Positions 49,697-59,131 of a stretch of DNA of 64,000 bases are shown piece after piece (positions within the stretch are counted from its first letter, which is position 1; every line of letters starts with the position of its first letter). The notes beneath the pieces were generated by a model, which was given only the letters and a program-made list of their open reading frames with translations, was not told the DNA's origin and did no database searches. The stretch comes from Candidatus Krumholzibacteriia bacterium (lineage in GTDB: Bacteria; Krumholzibacteriota; Krumholzibacteriia; G020349025), in NCBI GenBank assembly GCA_035649275.1, contig DASRJW010000101.1, forward strand, positions 103,473-167,472, written 5' to 3'. The translations under genes and the position numbers were made by a program.

Positions 49697-50886
49697 GCGG
49701 CGAGGAGCTGCTCTTCCGAGCGCTCCCAACCGATCTCGTCGCGGATGCGGCGCAACCCGGCCTCGCCCATGCGCGCCCGGCGCTCCGGATCGTCGAGCAG
49801 TTCCACCACGGCGCGACCGAAGGCGCGGACGTCGTCGCCGGGCACGTACACCGCGGCGTCGCCGGCGGAGACGCGCGCTTCCCGCAGCGCGAAAGAGACC
49901 AGCGGCTTCCCCATGGCCATGAATTCCATCACCTTGGTCATGGTGGAAACATCGTTCAGCGGGTTGCACGGGTCGGGGGAGGCGCAGACGTCCGCCGTTG
50001 CCAACACGTCGAGCATGGGCTCGTCGGGGATGCGCCCGGTCATGAGCACGTGCGGCTCGAGCTCGAGCTCGGCGTGCAGCCGTTGCAATTCCTCCCAGGC
50101 GTCGCCGGTGCCGACGAGGACGAAGAGCACGTCGTTCCGCCCCAGCTCGTGCACCACATGGTGGGCCGCTCGGAGCAGCAAGTCCACCCCATCCTGCCGC
50201 GCCATGACGCCGACATAGGCCACCAGATGGCGGTGGCCCCGTCGGAGCTCCGGCACCGGCGGGCGGGGCCGGAAGATCTGGCGGTCCGGGCTGTTGCGCA
50301 CCACGAAGAGCCGATCCTCGGCGACGCCGCCGCGCCGGCGCGCCACCTCGCGGTACGACTCGTTGGTGACGATGACGGCGTTCGCCGCCGCGTAGCTCCA
50401 TCGTTCCATCCACAGCAACAGCCGGTGCGTGAAGCCCCGGCGCGCCGTGGTGAACTTGGAGAGATAAGTCTCTGGGCAGAGATCGTGCTGGTCGAAGATG
50501 AAACGCTTGCGCCACGGCCGCAGCAGCCAGGCCAGGGGGAAGAAGAGATCCGGGGGATTGCCCACGTGGAGGACCGCCAAGCCGCGCTCGCGCCACACCC
50601 GCAGCACGAGACCGGCGCAAACGAGCAGCCCCCAGCTGTACTCGAGCAGGAAATGCAGCCGGCTCTGGCCAGCGAAGGGCATGGAGAAGCGGTAGATCTC
50701 GATGCCGTCCAGGCTGGCCCGAGCTTCGCGGTCGGTGGCGCGGCCGCGCGGGCAGATGACGGAGACGCGGTAGCCGGCGCGGGCGAGACTGCGCGCTTCG
50801 GCCCAGACGCGGCGATCCGCCGGGACCGAGTGATTCTCCACCAGCAGGAGCACGCCGGCGCCAGTGTCCCGTCCCGGCAGGCTCAT
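49672..50886 (-). CDS. Glycosyltransferase family 4
   Basis: This 404-residue GT-B glycosyltransferase starts with LLLVENHSVPADRRVWAEARSLARAGY and has a donor half with HLVAYVGVMARQDGVDLLLRAAHHV, LFVLVGTGDAWEELQ and a late acidic motif region VCASPDPCNPLNDVSTMTKVMEFMAMGKPLV. It is coupled to the membrane glycosyltransferase gene (ATGA). Likely role: sugar transfer to a surface polysaccharide. The chain is a little longer than the family average. Confidence 0.88.
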   Translation of the reverse strand: MSLPGRDTGAGVLLLVENHSVPADRRVWAEARSLARAGYRVSVICPRGRATDREARASLDGIEIYRFSMPFAGQSRLHFLLEYSWGLLVCAGLVLRVWRERGLAVLHVGNPPDLFFPLAWLLRPWRKRFIFDQHDLCPETYLSKFTTARRGFTHRLLLWMERWSYAAANAVIVTNESYREVARRRGGVAEDRLFVVRNSPDRQIFRPRPPVPELRRGHRHLVAYVGVMARQDGVDLLLRAAHHVVHELGRNDVLFVLVGTGDAWEELQRLHAELELEPHVLMTGRIPDEPMLDVLATADVCASPDPCNPLNDVSTMTKVMEFMAMGKPLVSFALREARVSAGDAAVYVPGDDVRAFGRAVVELLDDPERRARMGEAGLRRIRDEIGWERSEEQLLAAYRRVLGA

Positions 50887-52925
50887 GGCTTGGGCGCCTC
50901 CGCCGCCGACTGCACTTGCCGGCGTAGCTCGCGCCAATACTCGCGCTCCTCCGACGTCTTGGCACCGCGCTCTGCCAGATCGAGGACGGAGAAGACTTGG
51001 GCGCTGCGGCCGGCACGGAGGTAGCAGCGCAGCGCGCTGGTGATGACGGCAATGCGGAAGTTCGGCCTTGCTTCGGCATAGTCGGAGGCCATGAGGAAGG
51101 CCTGGGCCGCTTCCTCGAAGTAACCGAAGGTCTCCAGGTTCACGCCCTCACGCTGGTAACAAGGTCCGACGACGCGGGGCACCGGCTCGGGAAGCGGCGG
51201 CAGCGCCGCGGGCGAAGGGATGTGGCCGCGGCGGGCGAAGACGACAGCGAAGCGCGGGTTCTTGTAGATGCTGAGCCTGGGCCCGGTGCCCTCCGCCGGG
51301 CCGAACTCCTTCGCCAGAGTCCAGCGCGCGGCGAGGGAATCATAGAAAGAGAGCATGGGCGCGAAGAGCGCCGGGTCCTTGCGGTAGCGCGAGCTCACCG
51401 AGCTGCTGGTGACGATGTAATCCGCGAGGCCCTCGTAACGGTACAGGGCATAGAAAGGGGTGACGTACTGGGAGCCCACCTGCAGCATGGGGAGGGGATA
51501 AATGGCATAGATCTTCGTCTTCCTGGCTTCGATCTGTTTCAGGACACGCTCTCGCAGGTCCTCGCTGAAGTTGGCCACGTCCACGGCGGTCAGGGGTTCC
51601 GGCCCGTAGGATTCGCAGACGAGGTAGGCGCCGCCGGGCACGTTCGCCTCCAACCACTGACGCGCCAGCGTCCGGGTGTCGTCGCGCAACCGCGACAGGC
51701 CATGGGCATAGCCCACGAAGGCGGGTGCCGCGAGCACCAGCGCCGCGGCGACGCCGGCCGGCAGGGCGAGACGCGGACGCAGCGCCTGCACTCGGGCGAG
51801 CATCTCCTCCACCAAGGCAGCGGCGAGGAGGCAGGCGATGGGGACGAGCGGCAGGACGTAGCGCTCCGCTTTCATGGAGAAGGAGCTGATGGCGGCGACG
51901 TACACCAGAGGAAAGATGCCGAGCACGAGAGCCCAGCCGCAACGCCGGACGACCAGGTAGAGCACGAGCGCCGCGAGGGAGAGGAGCGCGAGCGGCCAGC
52001 CCAGCAGGTTGGCGGCGAGGGCGTGCACGTAGTAGGGGAACGCCGGCGAAGCATCCAGACCGAAGTGACCGAGCTCCAGGTGCAGCCTCTCGTAGTTGAA
52101 GCCGATCCAGAAGTTGGGGAAGTCGAGGAGGACGTACGGCGAGGCAGCGAGGAAGGCGAGGCCGAAGACGACGAAAGCGAGGAGCGGTTCGCGCCGGAGC
52201 CCGGGCCCTTCCGAGCGCAACCCCGCTTGCCGGGGCCGCCGGCCGCGGGCCTCGCCGCGCGCCTGCGCCGCCCGGCGCCACGCCAGGACATGGGCGGCGA
52301 GGATGGGGAGGACCAGGAACAGACCGGAGTACTTCGTCGCCGCCGCCAGGCCGCCTGAGACGCCGGCAAGAATGTAGTAGCGCCGCCTCGGCTCTTCCAG
52401 GAGGCGCAGCGCGAAGCCGAGAGTCAGCATCACGAAGAACGTGAGGGGTACGTCGACTTCGATCACCTGCGACTTGGAGACGTGGAAGGCGTTCACCGCC
52501 AGGAGGAACGCCGCCAGCGCCCCGGTCCACGGCCCGCGCAGGCGCCGGCCGAGAGACCAGGTCACCCAAACAGTGCCGGCGGCGAAGAGCACGGTGAGTG
52601 TTCGCCCCATGAGATAGAAGGGGGTCTTGTCGAGCTCGTAGAGGGCGCGGTAATCGAGGACCGAGTGCACCACGCCGAACAAGCGGAGGAGGAGGAAGAG
52701 CAGCCCCTGACCGAGCCATTGCACGTAGAAGAAGAGGGACGGGTAGTTGAAGAAATGCGGGTTCAGGTCGAGGGGCTCGTGGCCCCAGCCCCACATGGGC
52801 CAGGCTTTCTTGAAGGGATAGGCTTCCTCGTAGACTTCCGGCAAACCCCAGTCGAGGCCGACGAGCCGTAGACCGATCGCCAGCGCCACCAAGCCGACGC
52901 CGATCCACACCTCGCGTTTCCTCAT
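50883..52925 (-). CDS. Membrane glycosyltransferase, PMT/ArnT-like (GT-C fold)
   Basis: This 680-residue protein has about ten membrane segments in its first 420 residues and a soluble region of about 260 residues at the end. The first loop (VYEEAYPFKKAWPM) has the acidic residues of the GT39/GT83 group, and the FHVSKSQVIEVDVPLTFF stretch is typical. It is expected to transfer a sugar from a polyprenyl phosphate donor. The start at 52925 precedes the first hydrophobic helix (VWIGVGLVALAIGLRLVG). The next gene downstream is the coupled GT4. Confidence 0.85.
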   Translation of the reverse strand: MRKREVWIGVGLVALAIGLRLVGLDWGLPEVYEEAYPFKKAWPMWGWGHEPLDLNPHFFNYPSLFFYVQWLGQGLLFLLLRLFGVVHSVLDYRALYELDKTPFYLMGRTLTVLFAAGTVWVTWSLGRRLRGPWTGALAAFLLAVNAFHVSKSQVIEVDVPLTFFVMLTLGFALRLLEEPRRRYYILAGVSGGLAAATKYSGLFLVLPILAAHVLAWRRAAQARGEARGRRPRQAGLRSEGPGLRREPLLAFVVFGLAFLAASPYVLLDFPNFWIGFNYERLHLELGHFGLDASPAFPYYVHALAANLLGWPLALLSLAALVLYLVVRRCGWALVLGIFPLVYVAAISSFSMKAERYVLPLVPIACLLAAALVEEMLARVQALRPRLALPAGVAAALVLAAPAFVGYAHGLSRLRDDTRTLARQWLEANVPGGAYLVCESYGPEPLTAVDVANFSEDLRERVLKQIEARKTKIYAIYPLPMLQVGSQYVTPFYALYRYEGLADYIVTSSSVSSRYRKDPALFAPMLSFYDSLAARWTLAKEFGPAEGTGPRLSIYKNPRFAVVFARRGHIPSPAALPPLPEPVPRVVGPCYQREGVNLETFGYFEEAAQAFLMASDYAEARPNFRIAVITSALRCYLRAGRSAQVFSVLDLAERGAKTSEEREYWRELRRQVQSAAEAPKP

Positions 52926-53045
52926 GCTCCACTCGCGTTCGGGGCCCCGGCTCTGGCGCCGGGACTCGTCAGGCCGGACCGCACGGCGAACACGGTAGGG
53001 CCGAAACCGCCCGGCATCATAGCCGAACAACGGAAGCGCGGGGGG

Positions 53046-56000
53046 TCACCAGGCGGCGGCAGAGCGCGGCGCTTGCCCGAGCCGGCTCGTGGCGCTCCGC
53101 CAGCGGGCGGCACAGGCGCGCTGGGCTTCGTCGCCCAGACGTCGCAGCTCCCAGTCCAGCGGCGGGGTGCGGAAGCGTACGCCCCGGCGTTCGAAGCAGA
53201 GCGACCCGGTGGCGAGAGCGTGACGGAAGAGGTCGCGGGTGAGCTCGACGTCGCGCCGGCAGTACTCCTCCACGAGATCGAGTCTTCCCTGCCGCACCCA
53301 GGCGATGGATTGCAGCCCGTCGGCGGATTTGGGCGTCCCCAAGGTCGAGCGCGCCAAGTTGTCGAGGGAGACGCGGAAGCCGAGGCGCTCCCGCAAACCC
53401 CGCAGCATGTCGAAGGTGGGGAGGCGCGAGAGGAGCCGGCGGGTGTACGGGGCGAGCACGGCATAGTCGAAGCGCAGAACGTTGAATCCCACCACGAGAT
53501 CGGCGGCAAAGAGCGCCTCGACGAGGGCGGACACTTCCGGCTCGTGGTAGGTGGTGAAGCGGTCCCGCTTCTCGTCGTAGACCACCGCCAGCGCCAGGCG
53601 CATGCGTTCGATGTGGCGCCAGCCGCCCACCTCGGCGGCGGCGTAGCGCGTTTCCAGATCCAGGTAGCTCAAGCGCGGCTCGCGCCGGAGCAGCAGGGCC
53701 CGCGGCGGCTCGGGCGTCCACGCGGCGGGACCGCCGGACGTCGTCGCCGCCCGTGATACTCCGGGCGACGTCTCCGGCTGCAGTCCGGTTGGCAATTCCG
53801 GCGGGCGCAGTGGACGCGGCAAAGGCTCGTGCCCGAGGAGCCAACGCAGCGCCGCCTGCGCCCCGCGCTTGTCCAGCGGATAGTTGCCCGCGCCGCAACG
53901 GGGCGAGTGCACGCACCCCGGGCAGCCGGCGGAGCAGTCACAACGCTCGAGCCGCTGCAAGACCGCCTGCAGCAGTTCGCCGGCGAGCTCGAAGGTACGG
54001 GCGGTGAGGCCGATGCCGCCGGGAAAGGTGTCGTAGACGAAGATGGCGCCGGCGGGCACCTGGGGATGCTCGGTGAAGGTGATGCCGCCGAGATCGGCGG
54101 CCTCGCAGAGGAGGAAGAGCGGTGACAGGGCGATGCAGGCGTGTTCGATGGCGTGCAGGCTGCCCATGCGGTGGTGCGAGGCGGCAGCGAGAGCCGGAAC
54201 GAGGTTCGGATCCAGCTCCAGCCACCAGCCCTCGGTCTCGTAGATCGTGGGCGGCAGATCCAGTTCGAAGCTGCCGAGGAGCTTCTGATCGTAGGTCGAG
54301 CGTTTCTCGTAGCCGGTGATGCGCTGGGTGATGCGGAGCCGGCCGAAGTGCACCGCCGTGGCCCCGGCGTGGCGACTGGCCCAGACTTCCAGGATCTCGG
54401 TGTGCTTGGCGCTGCGCGCCTGCGTCATGCTGCTGCCGTCGGCAGGAACGACGTGGACTCGCTGTCGCTCGAGGTCGAGATCCGTCACCTGCAGGTGGGC
54501 GCCGCGATGCATGTAGATGGCGCCTTCATGACACTCGTGGAACACACGGGCGCCGCCGATGGTGCCGAGAACGCGGCGCGGTGACTCGGCGCGATGGATG
54601 GTGTAGGTCTCGCCGCACTGCCGCAGATCCACCAAGCGGTGCGGCCGCGCCTGTAAGGGTAGCCAGAACTCGCCGTCCACGCTCTGCAGCAGCGCCCCCT
54701 GCCGCAGCAGCGCCGCCCGCGCCTGCGGCCACTCGAGGTCGGCGAAGGCGGGTTCGTCGTGGCGCAGCGGTTGCTCGGCGCCGGCACAGAGCAGGTGCGC
54801 GGCCCGGATACCTGGGTTGGTGGCGTCCACCACCGCCGGCTCCGGCGTGGCGGCGAAGAAAGTCTGCGGCGCCGCCACATAGTACTGGTCCAGCGCATCG
54901 CGCCCGGCCACGAGAAACAGCGCCGCCGGGCCGTCGCCGCGGCCGGCGCGGCCGCCGCGCTGCCAGGTGGACATGATGCTGCCGGGATAGCCGACGAGGA
55001 TGCACGCATCCATGCCGCCGACGTCGATGCCGAGCTCGAGGGCGCTGGTGGAAACGACGCCCTGCAAGCTGCCGCCGAAGAGCGCCGCCTCGATCTCCCG
55101 CCTTTCCTCCGCCAGGTAGCCGGAGCGATAAGCGCTCGTCCGCCCGCGCAGCGCCGGGAAGCGCTGCAGCGCCCAGGTGTAGAGGAGCTCCGTGGCGCGG
55201 CGCGACTTGCAGAAGACGATGGTCTTCACGCCGGCGCCGACGCAGCGACCGAACAAGGTGGTGGCGAAGTCGAGGGCATGCGCCTGGGGGTCGAGAAGGA
55301 AGAGGGAGCGCGGCCCCGCCGGAGCGCCGCTCTCGCTCACGGTGACGAAGGGGAGACCGAACAGCTGCTCGGCGAGCTGGCCGGGATTGCGGATGGTGGC
55401 CGATGCCGCCAGCACCTGCGGTGCGGCGCCGTAATGGGCGGCGAGCCGTCGCAACCGGCGCAGGATCTGCAGCACGTGGGAACCGAAGACGCCGCGATAG
55501 GTGTGCAGCTCGTCGAGGACGATCCAGCGCAGGCCGGCGAAGAAGCGCGACCAGCGCTCGTGCCCGGGCAGCAACGAAGCGTGCAGCATGTCCGGGTTGG
55601 TGAGCAGGAGGTGCGGTGGTTGCTCCTGCAGCCGCCTTCGCTCGGCGTCGCGGCTGTCGCCGTCGAGGATGGCGGCGCGGAAAGCTTCCTCCAGGCCCAG
55701 GGCGTCCCGCAGCCGGTGCAGGCTCTTGAGCTGATCGTGCTCCAGCGCCTTGAGCGGGAACAGATAGAGAGCGTGCGCCGCACGGCCAGCAGCGCGGGCC
55801 TCGAGCACCGTCTCCAGGACCGGGAGATTGAAACAGAGCGTCTTGCCGCTCGCGGTCGGCGTCGACACCACCACGTGGGCGCCCGCACGAGCGAGGCGCA
55901 GGGCTTCGGCTTGATGGGTGTAGAGCGGACCGATGCCGAGGCGCTCGAGCGCCGCCCGGAGGTCGGGTCGGAGCGCGAGGGTGGCGGCCGCAGCCGGCCG

Positions 56001-56081
56001 GCGCTCCCGCACCCGGCTCGCGGCCACCGCGGACTGGAACCAGTCGTCGGCGCTGAGCTCCCGCAGCAGGGAATCGAGCAT
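53046..56081 (-). CDS. DExH helicase with DUF1998-type zinc domain fused to a C-terminal DEDD exonuclease (MrfA-MrfB fusion)
   Basis: This 1011-residue chain starts with an SF2 helicase: Walker A STPTASGKT (73-81), DELH box at 190-193, SATIRNP, and motif VI QRGGRAGRGD. A MrfA/YprA-type domain follows with its cysteine cluster CDCSAGCPGCVHSPRCGAG near residues 700-740. From about 804 there is a DEDD 3'-5' exonuclease fold with Asp808 and Glu810 (LSYLDLETRY), Asp872 (GFNVLRFDY) and Asp944 (YCRRDVELT). In Bacillus MrfA/YprA and MrfB/YprB are separate genes acting together in repair of mitomycin damage. Here one chain carries both. The ATG at 56081 starts the helicase. The region upstream is antisense and not part of it. 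Confidence 0.9.
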   Translation of the reverse strand: MLDSLLRELSADDWFQSAVAASRVRERRPAAAATLALRPDLRAALERLGIGPLYTHQAEALRLARAGAHVVVSTPTASGKTLCFNLPVLETVLEARAAGRAAHALYLFPLKALEHDQLKSLHRLRDALGLEEAFRAAILDGDSRDAERRRLQEQPPHLLLTNPDMLHASLLPGHERWSRFFAGLRWIVLDELHTYRGVFGSHVLQILRRLRRLAAHYGAAPQVLAASATIRNPGQLAEQLFGLPFVTVSESGAPAGPRSLFLLDPQAHALDFATTLFGRCVGAGVKTIVFCKSRRATELLYTWALQRFPALRGRTSAYRSGYLAEERREIEAALFGGSLQGVVSTSALELGIDVGGMDACILVGYPGSIMSTWQRGGRAGRGDGPAALFLVAGRDALDQYYVAAPQTFFAATPEPAVVDATNPGIRAAHLLCAGAEQPLRHDEPAFADLEWPQARAALLRQGALLQSVDGEFWLPLQARPHRLVDLRQCGETYTIHRAESPRRVLGTIGGARVFHECHEGAIYMHRGAHLQVTDLDLERQRVHVVPADGSSMTQARSAKHTEILEVWASRHAGATAVHFGRLRITQRITGYEKRSTYDQKLLGSFELDLPPTIYETEGWWLELDPNLVPALAAASHHRMGSLHAIEHACIALSPLFLLCEAADLGGITFTEHPQVPAGAIFVYDTFPGGIGLTARTFELAGELLQAVLQRLERCDCSAGCPGCVHSPRCGAGNYPLDKRGAQAALRWLLGHEPLPRPLRPPELPTGLQPETSPGVSRAATTSGGPAAWTPEPPRALLLRREPRLSYLDLETRYAAAEVGGWRHIERMRLALAVVYDEKRDRFTTYHEPEVSALVEALFAADLVVGFNVLRFDYAVLAPYTRRLLSRLPTFDMLRGLRERLGFRVSLDNLARSTLGTPKSADGLQSIAWVRQGRLDLVEEYCRRDVELTRDLFRHALATGSLCFERRGVRFRTPPLDWELRRLGDEAQRACAARWRSATSRLGQAPRSAAAW

Positions 56082-56245
56082 CCGAGGACCGTAGCAACGG
56101 GGGCGGGGCCTCTCAAGGACGGCGATCCCGCCGCGGAGGCGGCGTCGCGCGACACTGGAATTTCCCCCCTCGTGCCCGGTAGTAATGTCGCGCGGCGACA
56201 CCCCGGCCGGGCCAACCGCTCGGCCACCTTGGCAGGAGGAGAAGC

Positions 56246-57661
56246 ATGAAGCGATCGAGACGGCCCGAAGGATGGGCAGGAGTTCTGAGCGGGCTCTTGC
56301 TGCTCGCCGGCGGCAGACCAGCGCCGGCGGCGGATCTCACGAGCGCCGCCAGCGGGCGCCAGGACGTGGGCCTCACCATCTACAACCACGATCTGAGCCT
56401 GGTGCGGGAACGGCGCAAGATCCCGACGCAAAGCGGTGTCTTCCGCCTGCGCTACGAGGACGTCACCTCGGGCATCGAACCTTCGGCGGTGCACCTGCAG
56501 CCCGTCGGCACCGGGGCGCTGCATCTCGTGGAGCAGAACTACGAGTACGACCTCATCTCGCGGGCCAAGCTCATGGAGAAGTACGTCGGCCGCGAACTCG
56601 GCTACCGCACCAAGGAAGGCACCTATGGCCGGGCGAAGCTGCTCGCCGCCAACGAAGGTTATGTCTACGACCTGGACGGCAAGATCGTCTTCGAGCTGCC
56701 CGGTGAGGTCGTCCTCGACGCCATCCCGGAGCAGCTGATCGCCACCCCGACGCTGGTGTGGACGCTGGACGGCAAGACGAGCGGCGAACGGGAGGTGGAG
56801 GTCACCTACCTCTCCCGCGGCTTCTCCTGGCGCGCCGACTACGTGCTCCTGCTCGAGCCCAGCGAGACCAAGGCCGGCCTCACCGGCTGGGTGACGCTGG
56901 ACAACACGAGCGGCGGCAGCTTCCGCAACGCCCGGCTCCAGCTCGTCGCCGGCGACGTGAACCGGGTGACGCCGGCGTTGCAGAAGGAAGTCATGTTCAC
57001 TGCGGAAGCAGCGCGACCCGCGGCGCCGCAGTTCGCCCAGGAATCCTTCTTCGAATACCACCTCTACACCCTGGAGCGGCGCACCGACGTCATGGATCGG
57101 CAACAAAAGCAGATCCTTTTCTTCGACGCCGACGGTGTCACGGTGAGCAAAAGCTACACGCTGCGCAGCATGCCCTACGTGCTCCTCTCTCCGGGCTATC
57201 GCTCCGGCGACGCCGAGCCGGTGGAGGTGACGCTGCAGTTCAAGAACTCCAAGGACAACGGTCTCGGCCAGCCGATCCCACAGGGGATCGTCCGGGTCTA
57301 CAAGCGCGACAAGGAGGGGGCAGCGCAGTTCCTCGGCGAGAATCAGGTACAGCACACTCCCCAGGACGAGACGCTGCGCTTCTCGGTGGGTCGCGCCTTC
57401 GACGTGGTGAGCAAGCGGACGCAGAAGGACTTCAACCGGGTGGACGAGCACACGGTCGAGATGGCCTACGAGGTGGAACTCCGCAACCACAAGGAGGAGG
57501 CGGTGAGCGTCGACGTCGAGGAGTCGCTCAGCGGCGACTGGAAGATCCTGGAGAGCTCCCAGCCCCACGTGAAGAAGGACGCGACCACCGCTGTGTTCAC
57601 CCTCGCCGTGCCCGCAGGCGGCAAGACCGTCCTCACCTACCGGGCCCGGGTGCGCACCTGA
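56246..57661 (+). CDS. DUF4139 family secreted protein
   Basis: This 471-residue protein has a signal peptide (GVLSGLLLLAGGRPAPAA) and a DUF4139 beta-rich body (DVGLTIYNHDLSLVRERRKI, RGFSWRADYVLLLE, GWVTLDNTSGGSFRNARLQL, FKNSKDNGLGQPIPQGIVRVY, MAYEVELRNHKEEAVSVDVEE). The family is found in diverse Gram-negative bacteria and its function is unknown. The ATG at 56246 has GGAGGAG nearby. It is convergent with the histone gene, with a perfect palindrome between them. Confidence 0.88.
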   Translation: MKRSRRPEGWAGVLSGLLLLAGGRPAPAADLTSAASGRQDVGLTIYNHDLSLVRERRKIPTQSGVFRLRYEDVTSGIEPSAVHLQPVGTGALHLVEQNYEYDLISRAKLMEKYVGRELGYRTKEGTYGRAKLLAANEGYVYDLDGKIVFELPGEVVLDAIPEQLIATPTLVWTLDGKTSGEREVEVTYLSRGFSWRADYVLLLEPSETKAGLTGWVTLDNTSGGSFRNARLQLVAGDVNRVTPALQKEVMFTAEAARPAAPQFAQESFFEYHLYTLERRTDVMDRQQKQILFFDADGVTVSKSYTLRSMPYVLLSPGYRSGDAEPVEVTLQFKNSKDNGLGQPIPQGIVRVYKRDKEGAAQFLGENQVQHTPQDETLRFSVGRAFDVVSKRTQKDFNRVDEHTVEMAYEVELRNHKEEAVSVDVEESLSGDWKILESSQPHVKKDATTAVFTLAVPAGGKTVLTYRARVRT

Positions 57662-57676
57662 GGGGCGGAAAGCGCG

Positions 57677-57700
57677 CAGGGCCGAGTCGACTCGGCCCTG
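57677..57700. terminator. Perfect 24-base palindrome between convergent genes (bidirectional terminator-like)
   Basis: The arms CAGGGCCGAGTC (57677-57688) and GACTCGGCCCTG (57689-57700) are exact inverted repeats with no spacer. The site lies 16 bases after the DUF4139 stop and 34 bases after the histone stop. It lacks a T-run on either side, so the terminator reading is only likely. Confidence 0.6.
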
Positions 57701-57733
57701 CATCGGAAGATCGGCTCCAAGGGGGGGCGGCTC

Positions 57734-57943
57734 TCAGAGGTCGCCCGGCTTGAGCGTCTTGCGCTTGTTCGCCATCGCCCGGGACTCGGCCTCGGCGATC
57801 ATGCCGCGGACCTTCTTGTCGAGGGCTCCGTAGAACTCGCGCGACACGTTGCACTTCTTTGCCGCGGCTTTGGTGCGGCTCTTGGAAATGATGAGCTCGC
57901 TGCCGCCCTTGGCTGCGGCTTTCTTCGCGGGCTTCGCTGCCAT
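57734..57943 (-). CDS. Bacterial histone-fold protein with lysine-rich N-terminal tail
   Basis: This 69-residue basic protein has an N-terminal tail of about 14 residues rich in lysine and alanine (MAAKPAKKAAAKGG), then a single histone-fold motif. SELIISKSRTKAAAKK forms alpha-1, NVSREFYGALDKKVRGMIAE with the following helix alpha-2, and ANKRKTLKPGDL holds the conserved R-K-T loop and a very short alpha-3. It matches the group of bacterial histones described in Bdellovibrio. The start at 57943 has GGAGGT nine bases upstream; in-frame codons before it are in the promoter. Its role is probably DNA binding. DNA wrapping or bending mode is not predictable. Confidence 0.8.
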   Translation of the reverse strand: MAAKPAKKAAAKGGSELIISKSRTKAAAKKCNVSREFYGALDKKVRGMIAEAESRAMANKRKTLKPGDL

Positions 57944-57991
57944 AGAGGGAATACCTCCGATGGTGAGTGGGTGAACTTGCGAACCGCCGGA

Positions 57992-58029
57992 ACTGTAGGC
58001 GCGCCGCCAGGCGGTGTCAAAACAAAAAA
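57992..58029 (-). promoter_or_regulatory. Strong promoter of the histone gene with an A/T-rich upstream element
   Basis: On the minus strand TTGACA (58020-58015) is a perfect -35 and TACAGT (57997-57992) matches four positions of the -10, with a 17-base spacer. An A/T tract (58019-58029, T6GT4 on the minus strand) overlaps and precedes the -35, like an UP element. The predicted leader is about 45 bases. High expression is inferred. Confidence 0.65.
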
Positions 58030-58097
58030 GGCAGAGAATGACCTCCAGAGAGGTTCCCGTGGCCGATCCCACCAGGGCGCTCCGAGCGCGGGACGGC

Positions 58098-58997
58098 TCA
58101 GCGCGGCGCTGCCGCAGGGCTGCCGAGTCGGGTGACGATGACGCCCTTCCAGCTCTCGATGCGGCGCAGGTAGGTGGTCAAGGGCACGCGGACCACACGG
58201 TTGCCTTCGTACTCTCCGGGCAGAGCGGAGATGGCGGCGTGGATGACGTACACCGTATCGCCGCGGCGGCGGACGATGCCTTGGTGCCCGATGGGCGTGC
58301 CCGCCTCCTGCCGCAGCTTGCGGCCACGGGGCTGGTTCTCGTCGGCGACGAAGTAGAGGAAGTCGCCGTCCTCCAGGCGCTCCAGTCGTAGCTGCCCGCT
58401 CGGGATGTAGCTGAACGAACCTGGAGGGTAGCGCGTCGTTCCCGCCTTGTCGCGCACCGCGACGCCCACCTCTTCGGTGACGTCGTGTCCCCAGTGGCCC
58501 GAGCGCACCATGTCCAGGGAATCGTCCAGGTGCGCCGGGTTCTGGTAGTCGACGCCGCCGCTCGGGGAGACGACGGACTCCGGCGGGGCCCCGGCGAAGC
58601 GCGTGCGGAGCGCCCAGAGCACTGCGTCCCGCGGCGTGTCGCTCTGCGCCAGCTCGGCGCAGCGGTAGCAAAAGAGCACACAGTCCTGCTTGAAATCCTG
58701 GACCAGGAGGCTGTCGGCGACGTAGCCGCCGGGCTTGAGACCGAAGACATAGGTGGTCTGGCCGCGCTCCAGGAAGAGCTCGGCCCAGCGGGCGACGCGC
58801 TCACCCACCGGGAGCGTCCGCCACGCAGTCTGGCGTGCGGCGAGCAGCGTCTCGGGCAGGCTCACCACCGCGACCTGGTTGCGCTGCAGGAGCCGCACCA
58901 GAAGCGCCTCGGCGTGCGCCGAGGGCGGCGTGCTGTTGGCGCACCCCAGAGCCGGGAGCGAGACGGCGAGCCATGCGAGCACGATGGCGCGGTGCAT
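58098..58997 (-). CDS. DUF1460-like/NlpC-type lipoprotein
   Basis: This 299-residue protein has a lipoprotein signal ([13 protein letters not shown]). The body has [17 protein letters not shown], a Cys-containing motif of DUF1460/NlpC-like amidases. The likely catalytic His is in [15 protein letters not shown], and the WALRTRFAG pattern after the Cys fits the DUF1460 group. It may hydrolyse peptidoglycan peptides or a related amide. The start at 58997 has GGAG upstream. It is the gene before the histone in the same direction, but the histone has its own promoter. Confidence 0.75.
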   Translation of the reverse strand: MHRAIVLAWLAVSLPALGCANSTPPSAHAEALLVRLLQRNQVAVVSLPETLLAARQTAWRTLPVGERVARWAELFLERGQTTYVFGLKPGGYVADSLLVQDFKQDCVLFCYRCAELAQSDTPRDAVLWALRTRFAGAPPESVVSPSGGVDYQNPAHLDDSLDMVRSGHWGHDVTEEVGVAVRDKAGTTRYPPGSFSYIPSGQLRLERLEDGDFLYFVADENQPRGRKLRQEAGTPIGHQGIVRRRGDTVYVIHAAISALPGEYEGNRVVRVPLTTYLRRIESWKGVIVTRLGSPAAAPR

Positions 58998-59062
58998 GCG
59001 ATTCTCCAGGCCCCGTGCGACCCGTGGCGACTCCACTTGCCGCCGCGGCGAGGGCATGTCGT

Positions 59063-59092
59063 AATGTAGGGAGACTTTGCCTTCGCTGGCAA
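59063..59092 (-). promoter_or_regulatory. Promoter candidate for the DUF1460-like lipoprotein
   Basis: On the minus strand TTGCCA (59092-59087) and TACATT (59068-59063) have an 18-base spacer. They match five and four consensus positions. The predicted leader is about 60 bases. Confidence 0.45.
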
Positions 59093-59131
59093 CGGGAAGG
59101 ATGCACGCTGTCCACGGGAGGATCAGCGCCG

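Noticed and set aside
57944-58072. A longer histone-gene start at 58072
   Set aside because: The extra 43 codons run through the -35 and -10 boxes and are of Cys/Phe/Arg type. The ATG at 57943 has a good ribosome binding site.
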